Below are positions 43,901 through 51,301 of a stretch of DNA of 64,000 nt, one piece after another. Made by a program: the position numbers and the translations under genes. This stretch comes from FEB-12 sp964503315. GTDB lineage: Bacteria > Zixibacteria > MSB-5A5 > GN15 > FEB-12. Position 1 is the first letter of the stretch; every line of letters begins with the position of its first letter. The notes below the pieces were generated by a model. It was given only the letters and a program-made list of their open reading frames with translations. It ran no database searches and was not told where the DNA came from. The stretch covers positions 434,001-498,000 of the forward strand of contig CAZCZL010000001.1 of the NCBI GenBank assembly GCA_964503315.1, written 5' to 3'.

Positions 43901-45105
43901 GTGCTGTACACCAGACTGTTTCCCGTCGGCGACAGTTTCGCCACAAATGCATCCACATCTGCCTGGTCGGTCTGATACTGGTTGAGCAGTGGCCAGTCAG
44001 TCGAGCCGGTATTGCCTGCGATAAAGGCGTTCCCTGCTACATTCACTTTGATAGCATTGCCAACATCTCCGGCGTCACCTCCGAGATAGGTGCTGTAAAC
44101 GAGAGAGCCTCCAGATGACGATATCTTTGATACAAAAACATCAAATCCATTTTCGTCCGACTCAATGGGATCAGCAACCGGGAAATCAGCTGAAGACGTG
44201 AAGCCAGTGACAAAGATCTCATTTGCCGCATTGACCGCTATGGCTCCAATCTGATCTCCGGAATCCCCTCCCAAGTAGGTGCTGTAATCCACGATTGGGT
44301 CAATGACCAGCGCCAACAGGGGACTGTGGTCACTCACGCTAAAAGCGAATCGATTCGGCCCTGTCTCGACAAAGGTCGCGCGTATACTCCGTCTTCCTCC
44401 ATTCTCGACTTGATATACGATCGGGTTGCGCGTAATGATCGTCCCAAGCTCAGTGATCGCCAGTAATTGACCGGATCCATCCAGACGGACCTCATTCGCA
44501 CCATCGATCTGCATCTCGATCTGCGTATAGTCAGCTCCCGGCGCGACGATCAGATCGTATTCAAGCCGGCCACCACTTCCATACATGCGTACATCGATTC
44601 CCGCATACAAGCCGGTGTAATAGATCTCAAAGAATGACGGGACATCCCTATACCACTTGCTCGGATCATTACCGATGAAGTAGTTTGTGCTATGACCACA
44701 TCGATTTGAACCGTCCACGGCCAGCGCCCCTGAAGAACCTACGAACGAGGTCTTTACCAGCATGAACTTTGGTGCCGATAGCGGGTGGTCTTTCGGTTCG
44801 ATTGTGCCGCAACCGTCTGTCTGCTCTAGATGGGTCTCAATGGCATACTGGTAGAAGCCGCCGCGCGTGAACCAGAAGGATGTTTTGCCGTCCATGGCAT
44901 TGTAAAGTATGCTGTCCGGCCACTGTCCCATGTTTTGGGTGAACACTAGCGGCCTGCCGGATAGTGCCTGTACAGGACCAACGATTCCATGGTCGGGCAC
45001 CAGCCGCTCGGCAGAATACGAGAGGTCGGTGCTCTCGCCTGTGGTGAACGGGACCATCCCAAGCGCTATACTGAGCAGCAGACAGAAAAAGTAACGATGG
45101 CCCAT
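40945..45105 (-). CDS. large secreted SBBP beta-propeller protein with FG-GAP-like, TSP3 and dockerin-like domains
   Basis: Encodes 1386 residues from the ATG at 45105 (an ATG at 45126 is also possible) with a signal peptide. An N-terminal domain (about 40-270) precedes seven SBBP repeats, each with [FY]-S-T-[FY]-[IL]-G-G and D-F-P-T-x-x-P-like turns, enough for a seven-bladed beta-propeller. A TSP3 unit (DQDGDGVVDGADNC) leads to VCBS/FG-GAP-like repeats (ADMDGDNRADFVF, ADVDRDNVLDLSLV, GDLNRDGNPDFVSG), then an Ig/FN3-like region and a dockerin-like doublet (TGNVNKSTGENPDLSDLS, ANINGSGAAPDLSDLS) ending PALPSCP. Probably a surface binding protein without catalytic role. The 122-nt tRNA-derived repeat sits directly downstream. 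Confidence 0.86.
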   Translation of the reverse strand: MGHRYFFCLLLSIALGMVPFTTGESTDLSYSAERLVPDHGIVGPVQALSGRPLVFTQNMGQWPDSILYNAMDGKTSFWFTRGGFYQYAIETHLEQTDGCGTIEPKDHPLSAPKFMLVKTSFVGSSGALAVDGSNRCGHSTNYFIGNDPSKWYRDVPSFFEIYYTGLYAGIDVRMYGSGGRLEYDLIVAPGADYTQIEMQIDGANEVRLDGSGQLLAITELGTIITRNPIVYQVENGGRRSIRATFVETGPNRFAFSVSDHSPLLALVIDPIVDYSTYLGGDSGDQIGAIAVNAANEIFVTGFTSSADFPVADPIESDENGFDVFVSKISSSGGSLVYSTYLGGDAGDVGNAIKVNVAGNAFIAGNTGSTDWPLLNQYQTDQADVDAFVAKLSPTGNSLVYSTYLGGNAADEGNDLALDSADNAFVTGKTSSTDFPTVSPIQTDSPDFDVFVTKISPTGSTLLYSTYLGGSSTDQGNGIAVDKMGYAYVTGVTASINFPTLNPLQTNQPLADAFVTRLEPSGSTLAFSTYIGGLGDEGARRMAVDNLGNAYIVGSSGSSNFPLQDPWRAISEGDEGFVTKLSTSGSGILFSTFLGGDSVDSPQDVVVDAMGDIYVAGSTSSTDFPTLYAYQGDQPVGDAFMTKFSGSGDLLFSTYLGGNSQDGAEAIAIDDSGNAYIAGGTLSTNFPTLNPLYTNLATDDAFITKMRLGDQDGDGVVDGADNCPFTYNPGQLDSDFDGTGDACDVDSFLVQLIDTAAVYSLVQADMDGDNRADFVFTGADVGDSLMIAYGRADGTLDAPIGYAVLPLAALSVGFLNGDTLLDLVARTSTLSTAYLNQGARSFTESFSGSPAYRSPNAGPVPSVSTGYFNSDAQLDFAAVPDLVFFGDGLGGFPSSTLLPFSVDALDAVDLNDDASDDLVTVAGDSVKFLLNNSGAVFAQSTSSFIAWLPFDAATVISSADFNADLHSDAVIITRQQDSLSSPSMVLSILGDGAGSILSLDTFTVSGQVVSAVLADVDRDNVLDLSLVNGLTNRLEIYFGDGLGIFSDSVSVGLSEDSLGLLALAAGDLNRDGNPDFVSGGDSTAIVTATSELPPVNVLTDEMVVTGYNGYDLSVINPTQYTISRLEQTVAGAAWWSTDVDGDNVRDVRTYDYNLQDGEYQFIIRPTPLVPPGSAFTMDIRVNGSSQIKSYLDYSGPFSGRVNPDDGSADDSMTFYYTVEPTPSMNPPNGEKTVSTRQPAFEWARLLDSTAGSYQFQLDDDYYLTTPLTDSTVSTPRLVYPIPLDTGKVYYWRVRTGSGNWSRTMSAYIGDGCCIGYTGNVNKSTGENPDLSDLSLMISYLTVTPKPTLSCLPEANINGSGAAPDLSDLSLLIAYLTVTPKPALPSCP

Positions 45106-45143
45106 GGAGCCCCCATAATTGTGCATAAAATGTCTGTGATTCT

Positions 45144-45175
45144 TTTGGCGAGTTTATATTAGTATACTATATTTG
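45144..45175 (+). promoter_or_regulatory. possible Bacteroidetes-type promoter
   Basis: TTTG and TATATTTG are separated by 20 bases, matching the -33 TTTG and -7 TAnnTTTG layout known in Bacteroidetes. It points toward the kinase gene about 200 bases downstream. The stretch is AT-rich and could match by chance. Confidence 0.3.
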
Positions 45176-45379
45176 TCATGTTTATGCAACCACAAACCAT
45201 GGGGTTTGGTCGAGGAGCAATCCCGTTCTTTGTCACACCAGAAGAAACGAGGTCCCCGGTGACCATGTTAAGTTCATTGTCAATTCGGTCGTGTACTCAC
45301 TTGGAGATTGATCCTCTTTATTCTTCGACTGGTATATCGCCCGCGGAGCCTAAATCTTTGTCATAGACCTGTTATAAGA

Positions 45380-47809
45380 ATGTTGCCCAACACGACTTTC
45401 GGCCCATTTAGGATCCTCAACCGCATCGGCGAAGGCGGCATGGGAGTGGTCTATCGCGCACTGGATACGCGAATCAGTCGCGAATGCGCTCTGAAAGTGA
45501 TCCATGAGCAACTATCTGTTTCTCAGAAGTACCGCGATCTTTTGGTCAACGAAGCCAAATCGGTCGCCCAGGTCGACTCTCCCCATGTGGTCAGACTTTG
45601 GGAACACGGGGACATCGATGGGCAGTTGTACATTGCTCTTGAGATGGTTGATGGCCCCGATCTCCGCCAAGCGGCGGCTATTATGCCATTCGACAAGAAG
45701 CTGACATTTGCGGGCCAGCTTTACTCCGGGATATCTGCCGCGCACAAAGTCGGCCTGCTGCATCGTGATCTCAAACCAGAGAACATCAAAATCACCAAGA
45801 ACGGCCTACTCAAAATCTTGGACTTTGGATTGGCAAAACAGATCTCGGATCCGGCAAAGGAGTTGGCCGCGCACATCCGGACTGTTAGCCTCGATATGGA
45901 GCGTGGCTTTGTCGGGACAATTGGATATGCCGCTCCGGAGCAATTGAGCGGAGAACCAGTATCATTTGGTACGGATCTCTTCTCGGCGGGCGTTGTCATG
46001 TATGAACTTCTAACCGGTACTCGTCCGTTCCAGGCGGCCCATCCGGGCGGCACTATTTATGCGATTCTCAATGAAGACCCCGCTTCGCCGAGGGATCTCT
46101 GTGACGACATTCCGGTTTGGCTTGAACAGATTGTATTGCGCTGTGTCGCCAAAAGGCCCTCTGACCGGTTCCAGAGCGCCGAAGAGGTTTTGCTGGCTCT
46201 CTCACGCACCCATGCTCAAGAAGAGAGTCTCCCCTATGCTCGAATTCGATCTCGCCAAACGGTAACCATCATTGATCTCAAGAATCTCTCCGATGATCCG
46301 AGTTGGGATTACTTTTGCGAAGGATTTACAGAAGAACTCATCCGAGAATTGGGCCGTCGAACGAAATTGGTGGTTTCGGCCCAACCGTCTGGAGCCTATA
46401 CCAGAGACATTTCCAAGTTGATCAGTCGATCTCGCTCCGATTTTGTAATCGTAGGTAGCCTCATGAAGTGGCAAAGCCGGATCAAAATGAACCTGAGCGT
46501 CTATCGGAGCCGGGATGCTGAACTGATCAGAGGAGAGAGCTTCGAAAGTGGTAGCGAACAGCTCTTCAGCATGCTTTCAAAAGCCGCGAAGGATGTGGCC
46601 ACCATGCTGGCAACCGAAACTGGGTTCGAAGTGATGGAGGTGAGTGACCCGTTGCAGATGAATATTGGAGCTTATGAATACTACCTAAAAGGCCGCGCAT
46701 ACTATCAAACCAATAAACCTGAGGACCTCGCTTTCGCAGAGACGATGTATCGTAAAGCATTGGAGATTGACCCGCAGTGTGCGTTCGCTCATGCCGGTCT
46801 GTCTGATCTGTACACCTTTCAGTATATGTTCTATTACGATCGGAGTGCCGAAAAGATAGCCCTCGCCAAACAAGCAGCAGAGATGGCGCTGAAGATATCG
46901 CCGCAGCTTGCCGAAGGTTATCGTTCCCTTGGGCGATATTACCAGGTACTAGGGGAATTCTCCAAAGCAGAGAGCAACATGGGAAAAGCTATAGATTGCA
47001 ATCCGAAATATGCGATGGCGTACCGAGCTATGGCCTGGCTCAAGGAAGTTCAGGGAGAACATGAAGAGTCCATGCGGTGGGCCAAGAAATCTCTGGAGCT
47101 TGCCCCGATGGATCTGGAGACTCTCATGCTGATTGGACTGCTCTATATGGATACACAGAAATACACCGCCGCTTTATCGACTCTTCAACGTGCGGTCGAA
47201 CTTGCGCCGGACTACGGCCGGGCATATCATGAGCTTGCCACAGTTTTCTTGAAAGTTGGCTCACTCGAGGAAGCGCTACACAATTACGAACTTGCGTCCC
47301 GCTATGAAGGCGATCCTAACTCGCATATACAGGCAGGGTACCTTTGCATTATCAAGGGTTCTATAAAAAGTGCGCGAGAATACTTCGAATTGTCAGTCAA
47401 GAAAGGGTTCTTTCCCTTCGTCGCCACTTACTTTCTCGGTTATGTGGCGATGCAGGAGGGCGACAGAGAGACCGCACATAAGTACTTTCAGGATTCTGTC
47501 AGATTCGGCGCAGAATACGACTCTCGCAGCACTTCAAATGCGCACATCTTGATCTATAAGGCACTTGCATTGGCTGCAGATGGGAGTCCGTCAGAAGCAA
47601 TGGTGGTACTCGACGACCTCTCTAACCGAAGCGATCTTGATGGAGAAGGTCTTCATGCAATTGCGCGAGCATATGCACTGCTCAATGACACAGAAAGTAC
47701 TCGAAAATTCTGCAAACGTGCTCTTCAATCTCACGCCGGTCCGACAGAAGCTGAACTAAAAATCGACCCGCACCTTACCAATATTCTCGCCGACACATTT
47801 GGCATTTAG
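45380..47809 (+). CDS. Ser/Thr protein kinase with FlgO/TolB-like and TPR domains
   Basis: Encodes 809 residues from the ATG at 45380. Residues about 8-270 form a Hanks-type kinase with glycine loop IGEGGMGVVY, ATP Lys in ALKVI, catalytic HRDLKPEN, DFG in ILDFGLAKQ, and APE in YAAPEQL. All key residues are intact. Residues about 290-420 resemble a FlgO/TolB-N-type module (FEGFTEELIRELGRR-like pattern, then FVIVGSLMKW) often fused to such kinases or transcription regulators. Residues about 430-809 are TPR repeats. No transmembrane helix is obvious, so it may be cytoplasmic. It follows a possible promoter 200 bases upstream. Targets are unknown; the TPRs probably recruit them. Confidence 0.9.
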   Translation: MLPNTTFGPFRILNRIGEGGMGVVYRALDTRISRECALKVIHEQLSVSQKYRDLLVNEAKSVAQVDSPHVVRLWEHGDIDGQLYIALEMVDGPDLRQAAAIMPFDKKLTFAGQLYSGISAAHKVGLLHRDLKPENIKITKNGLLKILDFGLAKQISDPAKELAAHIRTVSLDMERGFVGTIGYAAPEQLSGEPVSFGTDLFSAGVVMYELLTGTRPFQAAHPGGTIYAILNEDPASPRDLCDDIPVWLEQIVLRCVAKRPSDRFQSAEEVLLALSRTHAQEESLPYARIRSRQTVTIIDLKNLSDDPSWDYFCEGFTEELIRELGRRTKLVVSAQPSGAYTRDISKLISRSRSDFVIVGSLMKWQSRIKMNLSVYRSRDAELIRGESFESGSEQLFSMLSKAAKDVATMLATETGFEVMEVSDPLQMNIGAYEYYLKGRAYYQTNKPEDLAFAETMYRKALEIDPQCAFAHAGLSDLYTFQYMFYYDRSAEKIALAKQAAEMALKISPQLAEGYRSLGRYYQVLGEFSKAESNMGKAIDCNPKYAMAYRAMAWLKEVQGEHEESMRWAKKSLELAPMDLETLMLIGLLYMDTQKYTAALSTLQRAVELAPDYGRAYHELATVFLKVGSLEEALHNYELASRYEGDPNSHIQAGYLCIIKGSIKSAREYFELSVKKGFFPFVATYFLGYVAMQEGDRETAHKYFQDSVRFGAEYDSRSTSNAHILIYKALALAADGSPSEAMVVLDDLSNRSDLDGEGLHAIARAYALLNDTESTRKFCKRALQSHAGPTEAELKIDPHLTNILADTFGI

Positions 47810-47939
47810 TCCTTAACCTTTTCAGTCTCTCTGGAAGTCTCATCGCGCACTGCCACAGACAGGAGTGGAAAGAACGAATATTAATATGAAGATCCAATTC
47901 TGATGGTCCGGTAGCGATAACGTGGGTCAATTAAGTCTA

Positions 47940-48023
47940 TGCCGAAGGGGGGACTCGAACCCCCACTCCCTTGCGAGAACTGCGCCCTGAACGCAGCGCG
48001 TCTACCAATTTCACCACTTCGGC
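47940..48023 (-). tRNA. tRNA-Leu (anticodon CAG)
   Basis: 84 nt without an encoded CCA. Acceptor GCCGAAG pairs with CTTCGGC, discriminator A. D-arm with GTAGAC, anticodon loop TTCAGGG on a CTGCG/CGCAG stem, a long variable arm as in class II tRNAs, and a T-arm GGGGG-TTCGAGT-CCCCC. All parts fold normally. Its last 32 bases also occur at 40791-40822. Confidence 0.97.
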
Positions 48024-48189
48024 ATTCGTACGTGGGGCAACAAGTTATACCGTCAACCCATTCTGCGCAAGAGCAAAGTGTCACCCCGACGATTCGCGGG
48101 TAACTTCCTGTATACCAAAGAAGTAACTTGTCGAGCGGCGTTGCAGGCTCGGGACCAGATCGAGTTGACAGATTCCCCGAAACCTTCGC

Positions 48190-48217
48190 TTGACAGCCCC
48201 GTACAATAGGGTATCTT
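48190..48217 (+). promoter_or_regulatory. sigma-70 promoter of the membrane-protein/regulator operon
   Basis: A perfect -35 box TTGACA and -10 TATCTT are 16 bases apart. The predicted transcription start falls inside the palindrome at 48225-48244, and the first gene starts at 48256. Confidence 0.7.
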
Positions 48218-48224
48218 ACTTTGG

Positions 48225-48244
48225 ATTTCAAAGTACTTTGAAAT
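48225..48244. promoter_or_regulatory. 20-bp perfect palindrome, operator candidate
   Basis: A perfect inverted repeat, ATTTCAAAGT and its reverse complement, immediately downstream of the -10 box and before the ribosome binding site. A dimeric repressor bound here would block transcription. The winged-helix protein encoded second in the operon is the natural candidate. Confidence 0.7.
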
Positions 48245-48255
48245 TAAGGAGCGCC

Positions 48256-48876
48256 ATGCACGATCCAGACCGTCCCGCCGACCAGATAGAACAGATCCAC
48301 GCCATGATGACGCGATCGACCACCTTTGTCTCCCTCTCCGGCCTCTCCGGCGTGGCAGCAGGCCTGGTCGCGTTCGGCGCCGTCTGGCAGATACATCGAC
48401 TTCTCCATACGCTCTGGCTTACCGACGACGTCTTCGCAATGCTACGCGATTCACCGGACAAGGTTCGCGCGCTGACCGGCATATTCCTCTGGACGTTGAT
48501 AGGAGCCCTCAGTCTCGCGTTTCTTTTCACCTGGCGACGTTCACGCCGCAACCATATCGATCTCTGGAATATCGCCTCGCGTCGTTTCGCGGTGCATCTC
48601 GCTCTGCCGCTTATTGCCGGTGGTGCTTTCATAGTGGCACTTGGACTTCGCGACTCCTACGAGATGATCTGTCCCGCCATGCTGATCTTTTTCGGGCTGG
48701 CACTTCTAAATGCCGGAAAATACAGCTTCACCGAGATCGTTGTCCTCGGTACGACTGAGGTCGTGCTCGGCATCATCGCGGCATTTTGGCCCGAAGCGGG
48801 ACTTATTCTCTGGGGAGCCGGTTTTGGCATCGCTACCGCAGGGTATGGCATACTGATGTACCTGAAGCACGAATAA
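48256..48876 (+). CDS. integral membrane protein, first gene of a winged-helix regulator operon
   Basis: Encodes 206 residues from the ATG at 48256, with AAGGAG four bases upstream. A short N-terminal soluble stretch precedes about five or six hydrophobic segments (SLSGLSGVAAGLVAFGAVW, ALTGIFLWTLIGALSLAFLF, LALPLIAGGAFIVALGL, MLIFFGLALLNA, GTTEVVLGIIAAFW). I recognise no known family domain. It overlaps the regulator gene by one base (TAATG), so the two are translated together. Similar membrane-protein/winged-helix pairs occur in Bacteroidetes-like genomes. Function unknown, inner-membrane location likely. Confidence 0.8.
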   Translation: MHDPDRPADQIEQIHAMMTRSTTFVSLSGLSGVAAGLVAFGAVWQIHRLLHTLWLTDDVFAMLRDSPDKVRALTGIFLWTLIGALSLAFLFTWRRSRRNHIDLWNIASRRFAVHLALPLIAGGAFIVALGLRDSYEMICPAMLIFFGLALLNAGKYSFTEIVVLGTTEVVLGIIAAFWPEAGLILWGAGFGIATAGYGILMYLKHE

Positions 48877-49190
48877 TGAAACAGATCATCAGTCACATCA
48901 ATAAATGCTTCGAGAACCGGACTCGTCTGGGGATCATGGCCGCCCTGATGGTCAACGACAGCATTGACTTTAAGGCACTCAAGCAACTGCTCGGGTCGAC
49001 TGATGGCAATCTCTCGAGCAATATCTCGACACTTGAGCAGTACGGGTATGTGAAGGTGAAGAAGCAGTTCATCGAAAGGACCGCCAATACATCATACTCG
49101 ATCACCAAAGTGGGGCGCAAGGCGTTTCAGGATCACCTGACCGCTCTCGAAGCGATCATCAAGGGTGTCGCTCCGGTTGAGGAGAGATAG
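48876..49190 (+). CDS. winged-helix DNA-binding regulator (HTH_34-like)
   Basis: Encodes 104 residues. The sequence reads as a winged helix-turn-helix of the HTH_34/MarR-ArsR-like kind: helices around NRTRLGIMAALMVNDSIDFKALKQLL, recognition helix DGNLSSNISTLEQYGYV, and a beta wing with KKQFIERTANTSYSITKVGRKAF. Such regulators are repressors or activators without metal-binding Cys, as here. It is second in an operon that begins with a palindromic site fused to the promoter, so autoregulation is likely. It overlaps the first gene by one base, and three further membrane-protein genes follow. Confidence 0.88.
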   Translation: MKQIISHINKCFENRTRLGIMAALMVNDSIDFKALKQLLGSTDGNLSSNISTLEQYGYVKVKKQFIERTANTSYSITKVGRKAFQDHLTALEAIIKGVAPVEER

Positions 49191-49192
49191 GC

Positions 49193-49408
49193 ATGTATCG
49201 AGAGTTCTGCTGCATCTCAATTCTGTTCGGCTACGACCGCCCCAGGATCGAACGCATCCGGCGGGATTGTATGCAACTCCACTTCGTCCCGTTGCTGACG
49301 GTCTGCTGTGTCATCACATTTCTCGGAACTCCCGCCGCACTCCTGGTCACGTTGGGCCTGATCTCCCGAGAATACTCGTCTGTCAATCAATTATCAGAAA
49401 GGATATAG
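49193..49408 (+). CDS. small hydrophobic protein in the regulator operon
   Basis: Encodes 71 residues with GAGGAG before the start, two bases after the regulator stop. The C-terminal half is hydrophobic (VPLLTVCCVITFLGTPAALLVTLGLI), giving one or two membrane helices. No family was recognised. The tight spacing and good ribosome binding site support translation, but the sequence is short. Confidence 0.6.
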   Translation: MYREFCCISILFGYDRPRIERIRRDCMQLHFVPLLTVCCVITFLGTPAALLVTLGLISREYSSVNQLSERI

Positions 49409-49410
49409 TC

Positions 49411-49971
49411 ATGGATCAGAAATTCCGCCGGAAGGTAACTATCCTCGTGATCATCATCGCCGCGCTGTTGATGATCCCGCTTGTCGCCATGCAATTTACG
49501 GAGGAAGTACAGTGGAGCATCTTCGATTTCGTACTCATGGGTGGACTGCTGTTCGGCACCGGGTTCACGTATTTGTTGGTCACTCGTACGTCGGGGAATC
49601 TCGTCTACCGAGCGGCGTGCGGTGTAGCGCTCGGCGCGGCGCTTCTGCTCATTTGGGCTAACGGCGCGGTCGGTCTTATTGGAAGCGAAAATGAACCCGC
49701 AAACCTGATGTACTTTGGAGTCCTGGCGGTACTTCTCATTGGATCAATCAACGCACGACTCCGGCCTCGCGGCATGGCTATTACGCTGTTCGCGACCGCG
49801 GCCGCCCAGGCGTTGGTCGCAATCATCGCGCTGGCGACAGGGATGCAGAATCTTCCGGAGTCTTCCGTGGCCGAAATTCTGAAAGTCAACGCGTTCTGGG
49901 TGGTGTTATTCGCTGTCTCCGGGTCACTTTTCAGGAACGCGGAACTTGTGGCGAACGAGGCTGCCAAGTGA
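49411..49971 (+). CDS. membrane protein of the regulator operon
   Basis: Encodes 186 residues from the ATG at 49411, with AAAGGA upstream and two bases from the previous gene. Six hydrophobic segments can be counted (VTILVIIIAALLMIPLVAM, FVLMGGLLFGTGFTYLLV, AACGVALGAALLLIWANGAVG, MYFGVLAVLLIG, MAITLFATAAAQALVAIIALA, AFWVVLFAVSGSLF). No domain was recognised. It overlaps the next gene by four bases. Inner-membrane location is expected; function unknown. Confidence 0.82.
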   Translation: MDQKFRRKVTILVIIIAALLMIPLVAMQFTEEVQWSIFDFVLMGGLLFGTGFTYLLVTRTSGNLVYRAACGVALGAALLLIWANGAVGLIGSENEPANLMYFGVLAVLLIGSINARLRPRGMAITLFATAAAQALVAIIALATGMQNLPESSVAEILKVNAFWVVLFAVSGSLFRNAELVANEAAK

Positions 49972-50255
49972 GCGGTACAGCTTCTCTCCAGAGCGAGTCA
50001 GTGCTATCACGAACGGTTGATTGGACATTTGGGCTTCTCTTTGTCGTAGTCGGCCTGCTAAACTTGTTTCTGGTCCATCCGGTGCCGGGTGTATTCTACC
50101 TCCTATTATCCATCCTGTACTATCATAGAACTCACCAATTCACACGGTGCAAGTTCGGCGTGACTATTCCACTCGCTGTCAGAATTGTGATCGGGCTGGT
50201 GGTCCTTTGGGGGACGCTGGCAGTGACCGATTTAGCTGACATGGCGGGTCTCTGA
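49968..50255 (+). CDS. small membrane protein, last gene of the regulator operon
   Basis: Encodes 95 residues starting at GTG within the stop codon of the previous gene (GTGA). Three hydrophobic segments (FGLLFVVVGLLNLFLV, VPGVFYLLLSILYY, IPLAVRIVIGLVVLWGTLAV) are visible. Unknown family. The translational overlap strongly suggests it is produced together with the upstream membrane protein, perhaps as a subunit. Confidence 0.75.
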   Translation: MSGTASLQSESVLSRTVDWTFGLLFVVVGLLNLFLVHPVPGVFYLLLSILYYHRTHQFTRCKFGVTIPLAVRIVIGLVVLWGTLAVTDLADMAGL

Positions 50256-50327
50256 CCGGCTCGTGTTACACTGCCACCCGCCACAAGTCGCGTGACTGCC
50301 GGCCGAAATTCTATTACCTTTGCGGTG

Positions 50328-51287
50328 ATGAAACGAATAGCGCTTTTACTTCTAGTGGTGGGCTTAGTGCTCATCTCATGCGAAAAGCAGCCGTTTCCCG
50401 GACAGGCGGTTCGCCTCGACAATGCGAGAATTGACCAACACAATTTAGTCGAGGTTCCGCTTCCCCGCTTTTCCAATATGAATGTCGACACTGTCGCCGC
50501 ACGGAGATTCAATCAGCCGATTGATGCCGATAGTATTGAACTCTACGTGACCGGCGACAGCCAGCGGGTCTACCACCCGGTCATGATGTGCTATCGCGCA
50601 CTACAACTGATCGCCACGTTTGTGAAGACCGGCGACAGCCTGGCCCTTCATCGAGCCGAGAAGTACGCCGCCAAGCTCCGTGATCTGTCCCACGAGTACG
50701 ACGGCGCTCTCTTCGCCCCGTACGAGTTCGACCATAAAGTCCACCAGCAGCAGGATATGCTGCTTAAAGCACCATTCTATTCCGGCATGGCGCAAGGCGA
50801 GATACTGAGTGTTATGATCCGGTTACACCGCCTGACCGGAAAGAACGAATATCTCGACTGGGCTCGTCAGACATTTCTCTCTCTGGAGCGAGTTCAGCCG
50901 CTCGATACGCCGTGGGTCTCCCGGATTGATCAGGATGGTTACTTCTGGATCGAGGAGTACACCTTCCCTGAAGGAATGGACCAGACCCTAAACGGCTTCA
51001 TCGCCGCGGTTTACGGTGTATACGATTACTATGTGCTGACCAGAGACCCGAGGGCTCGTCTGATGTGGGATGCCTGCCTGACGACACTCAGGCATTATCT
51101 CCCCGACTATCGGCGCCCTGGCATGCCCAGCTACTATTGCCTGGGTCACAATCACGGAGCGAACGAAGAATATCATCGCTTGCACGTCAGTATGTGCCGG
51201 GAACTCGCGAGACTCAGTGGCGATGAGTTCTTTGTCATGATCGCGCGCCAATTCAACGAAGACAGCCGGGCGACTGACCCCTTCTGA
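50328..51287 (+). CDS. lipoprotein with D-glucuronyl C5-epimerase-like domain
   Basis: Encodes 319 residues from the ATG at 50328. The lipobox LISC places the lipidated Cys at about 18. The main part resembles the C-terminal alpha/alpha-barrel domain of D-glucuronyl C5-epimerases: ALQLIATFVKTGDS, APFYSGMAQGEILSVMIRLHRLTGKNEYLDWA, and NGFIAAVYGVYDYY. These enzymes convert glucuronic to iduronic acid units in polysaccharides; a related role in exopolysaccharide or glycan modification is possible. Expected in the periplasm or cell surface. It converges with the GT-C gene across 14 bases, consistent with a shared polysaccharide theme, but this is inference. Confidence 0.72.
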   Translation: MKRIALLLLVVGLVLISCEKQPFPGQAVRLDNARIDQHNLVEVPLPRFSNMNVDTVAARRFNQPIDADSIELYVTGDSQRVYHPVMMCYRALQLIATFVKTGDSLALHRAEKYAAKLRDLSHEYDGALFAPYEFDHKVHQQQDMLLKAPFYSGMAQGEILSVMIRLHRLTGKNEYLDWARQTFLSLERVQPLDTPWVSRIDQDGYFWIEEYTFPEGMDQTLNGFIAAVYGVYDYYVLTRDPRARLMWDACLTTLRHYLPDYRRPGMPSYYCLGHNHGANEEYHRLHVSMCRELARLSGDEFFVMIARQFNEDSRATDPF

Positions 51288-51301
51288 CCGAACCGAGAGA
51301 G

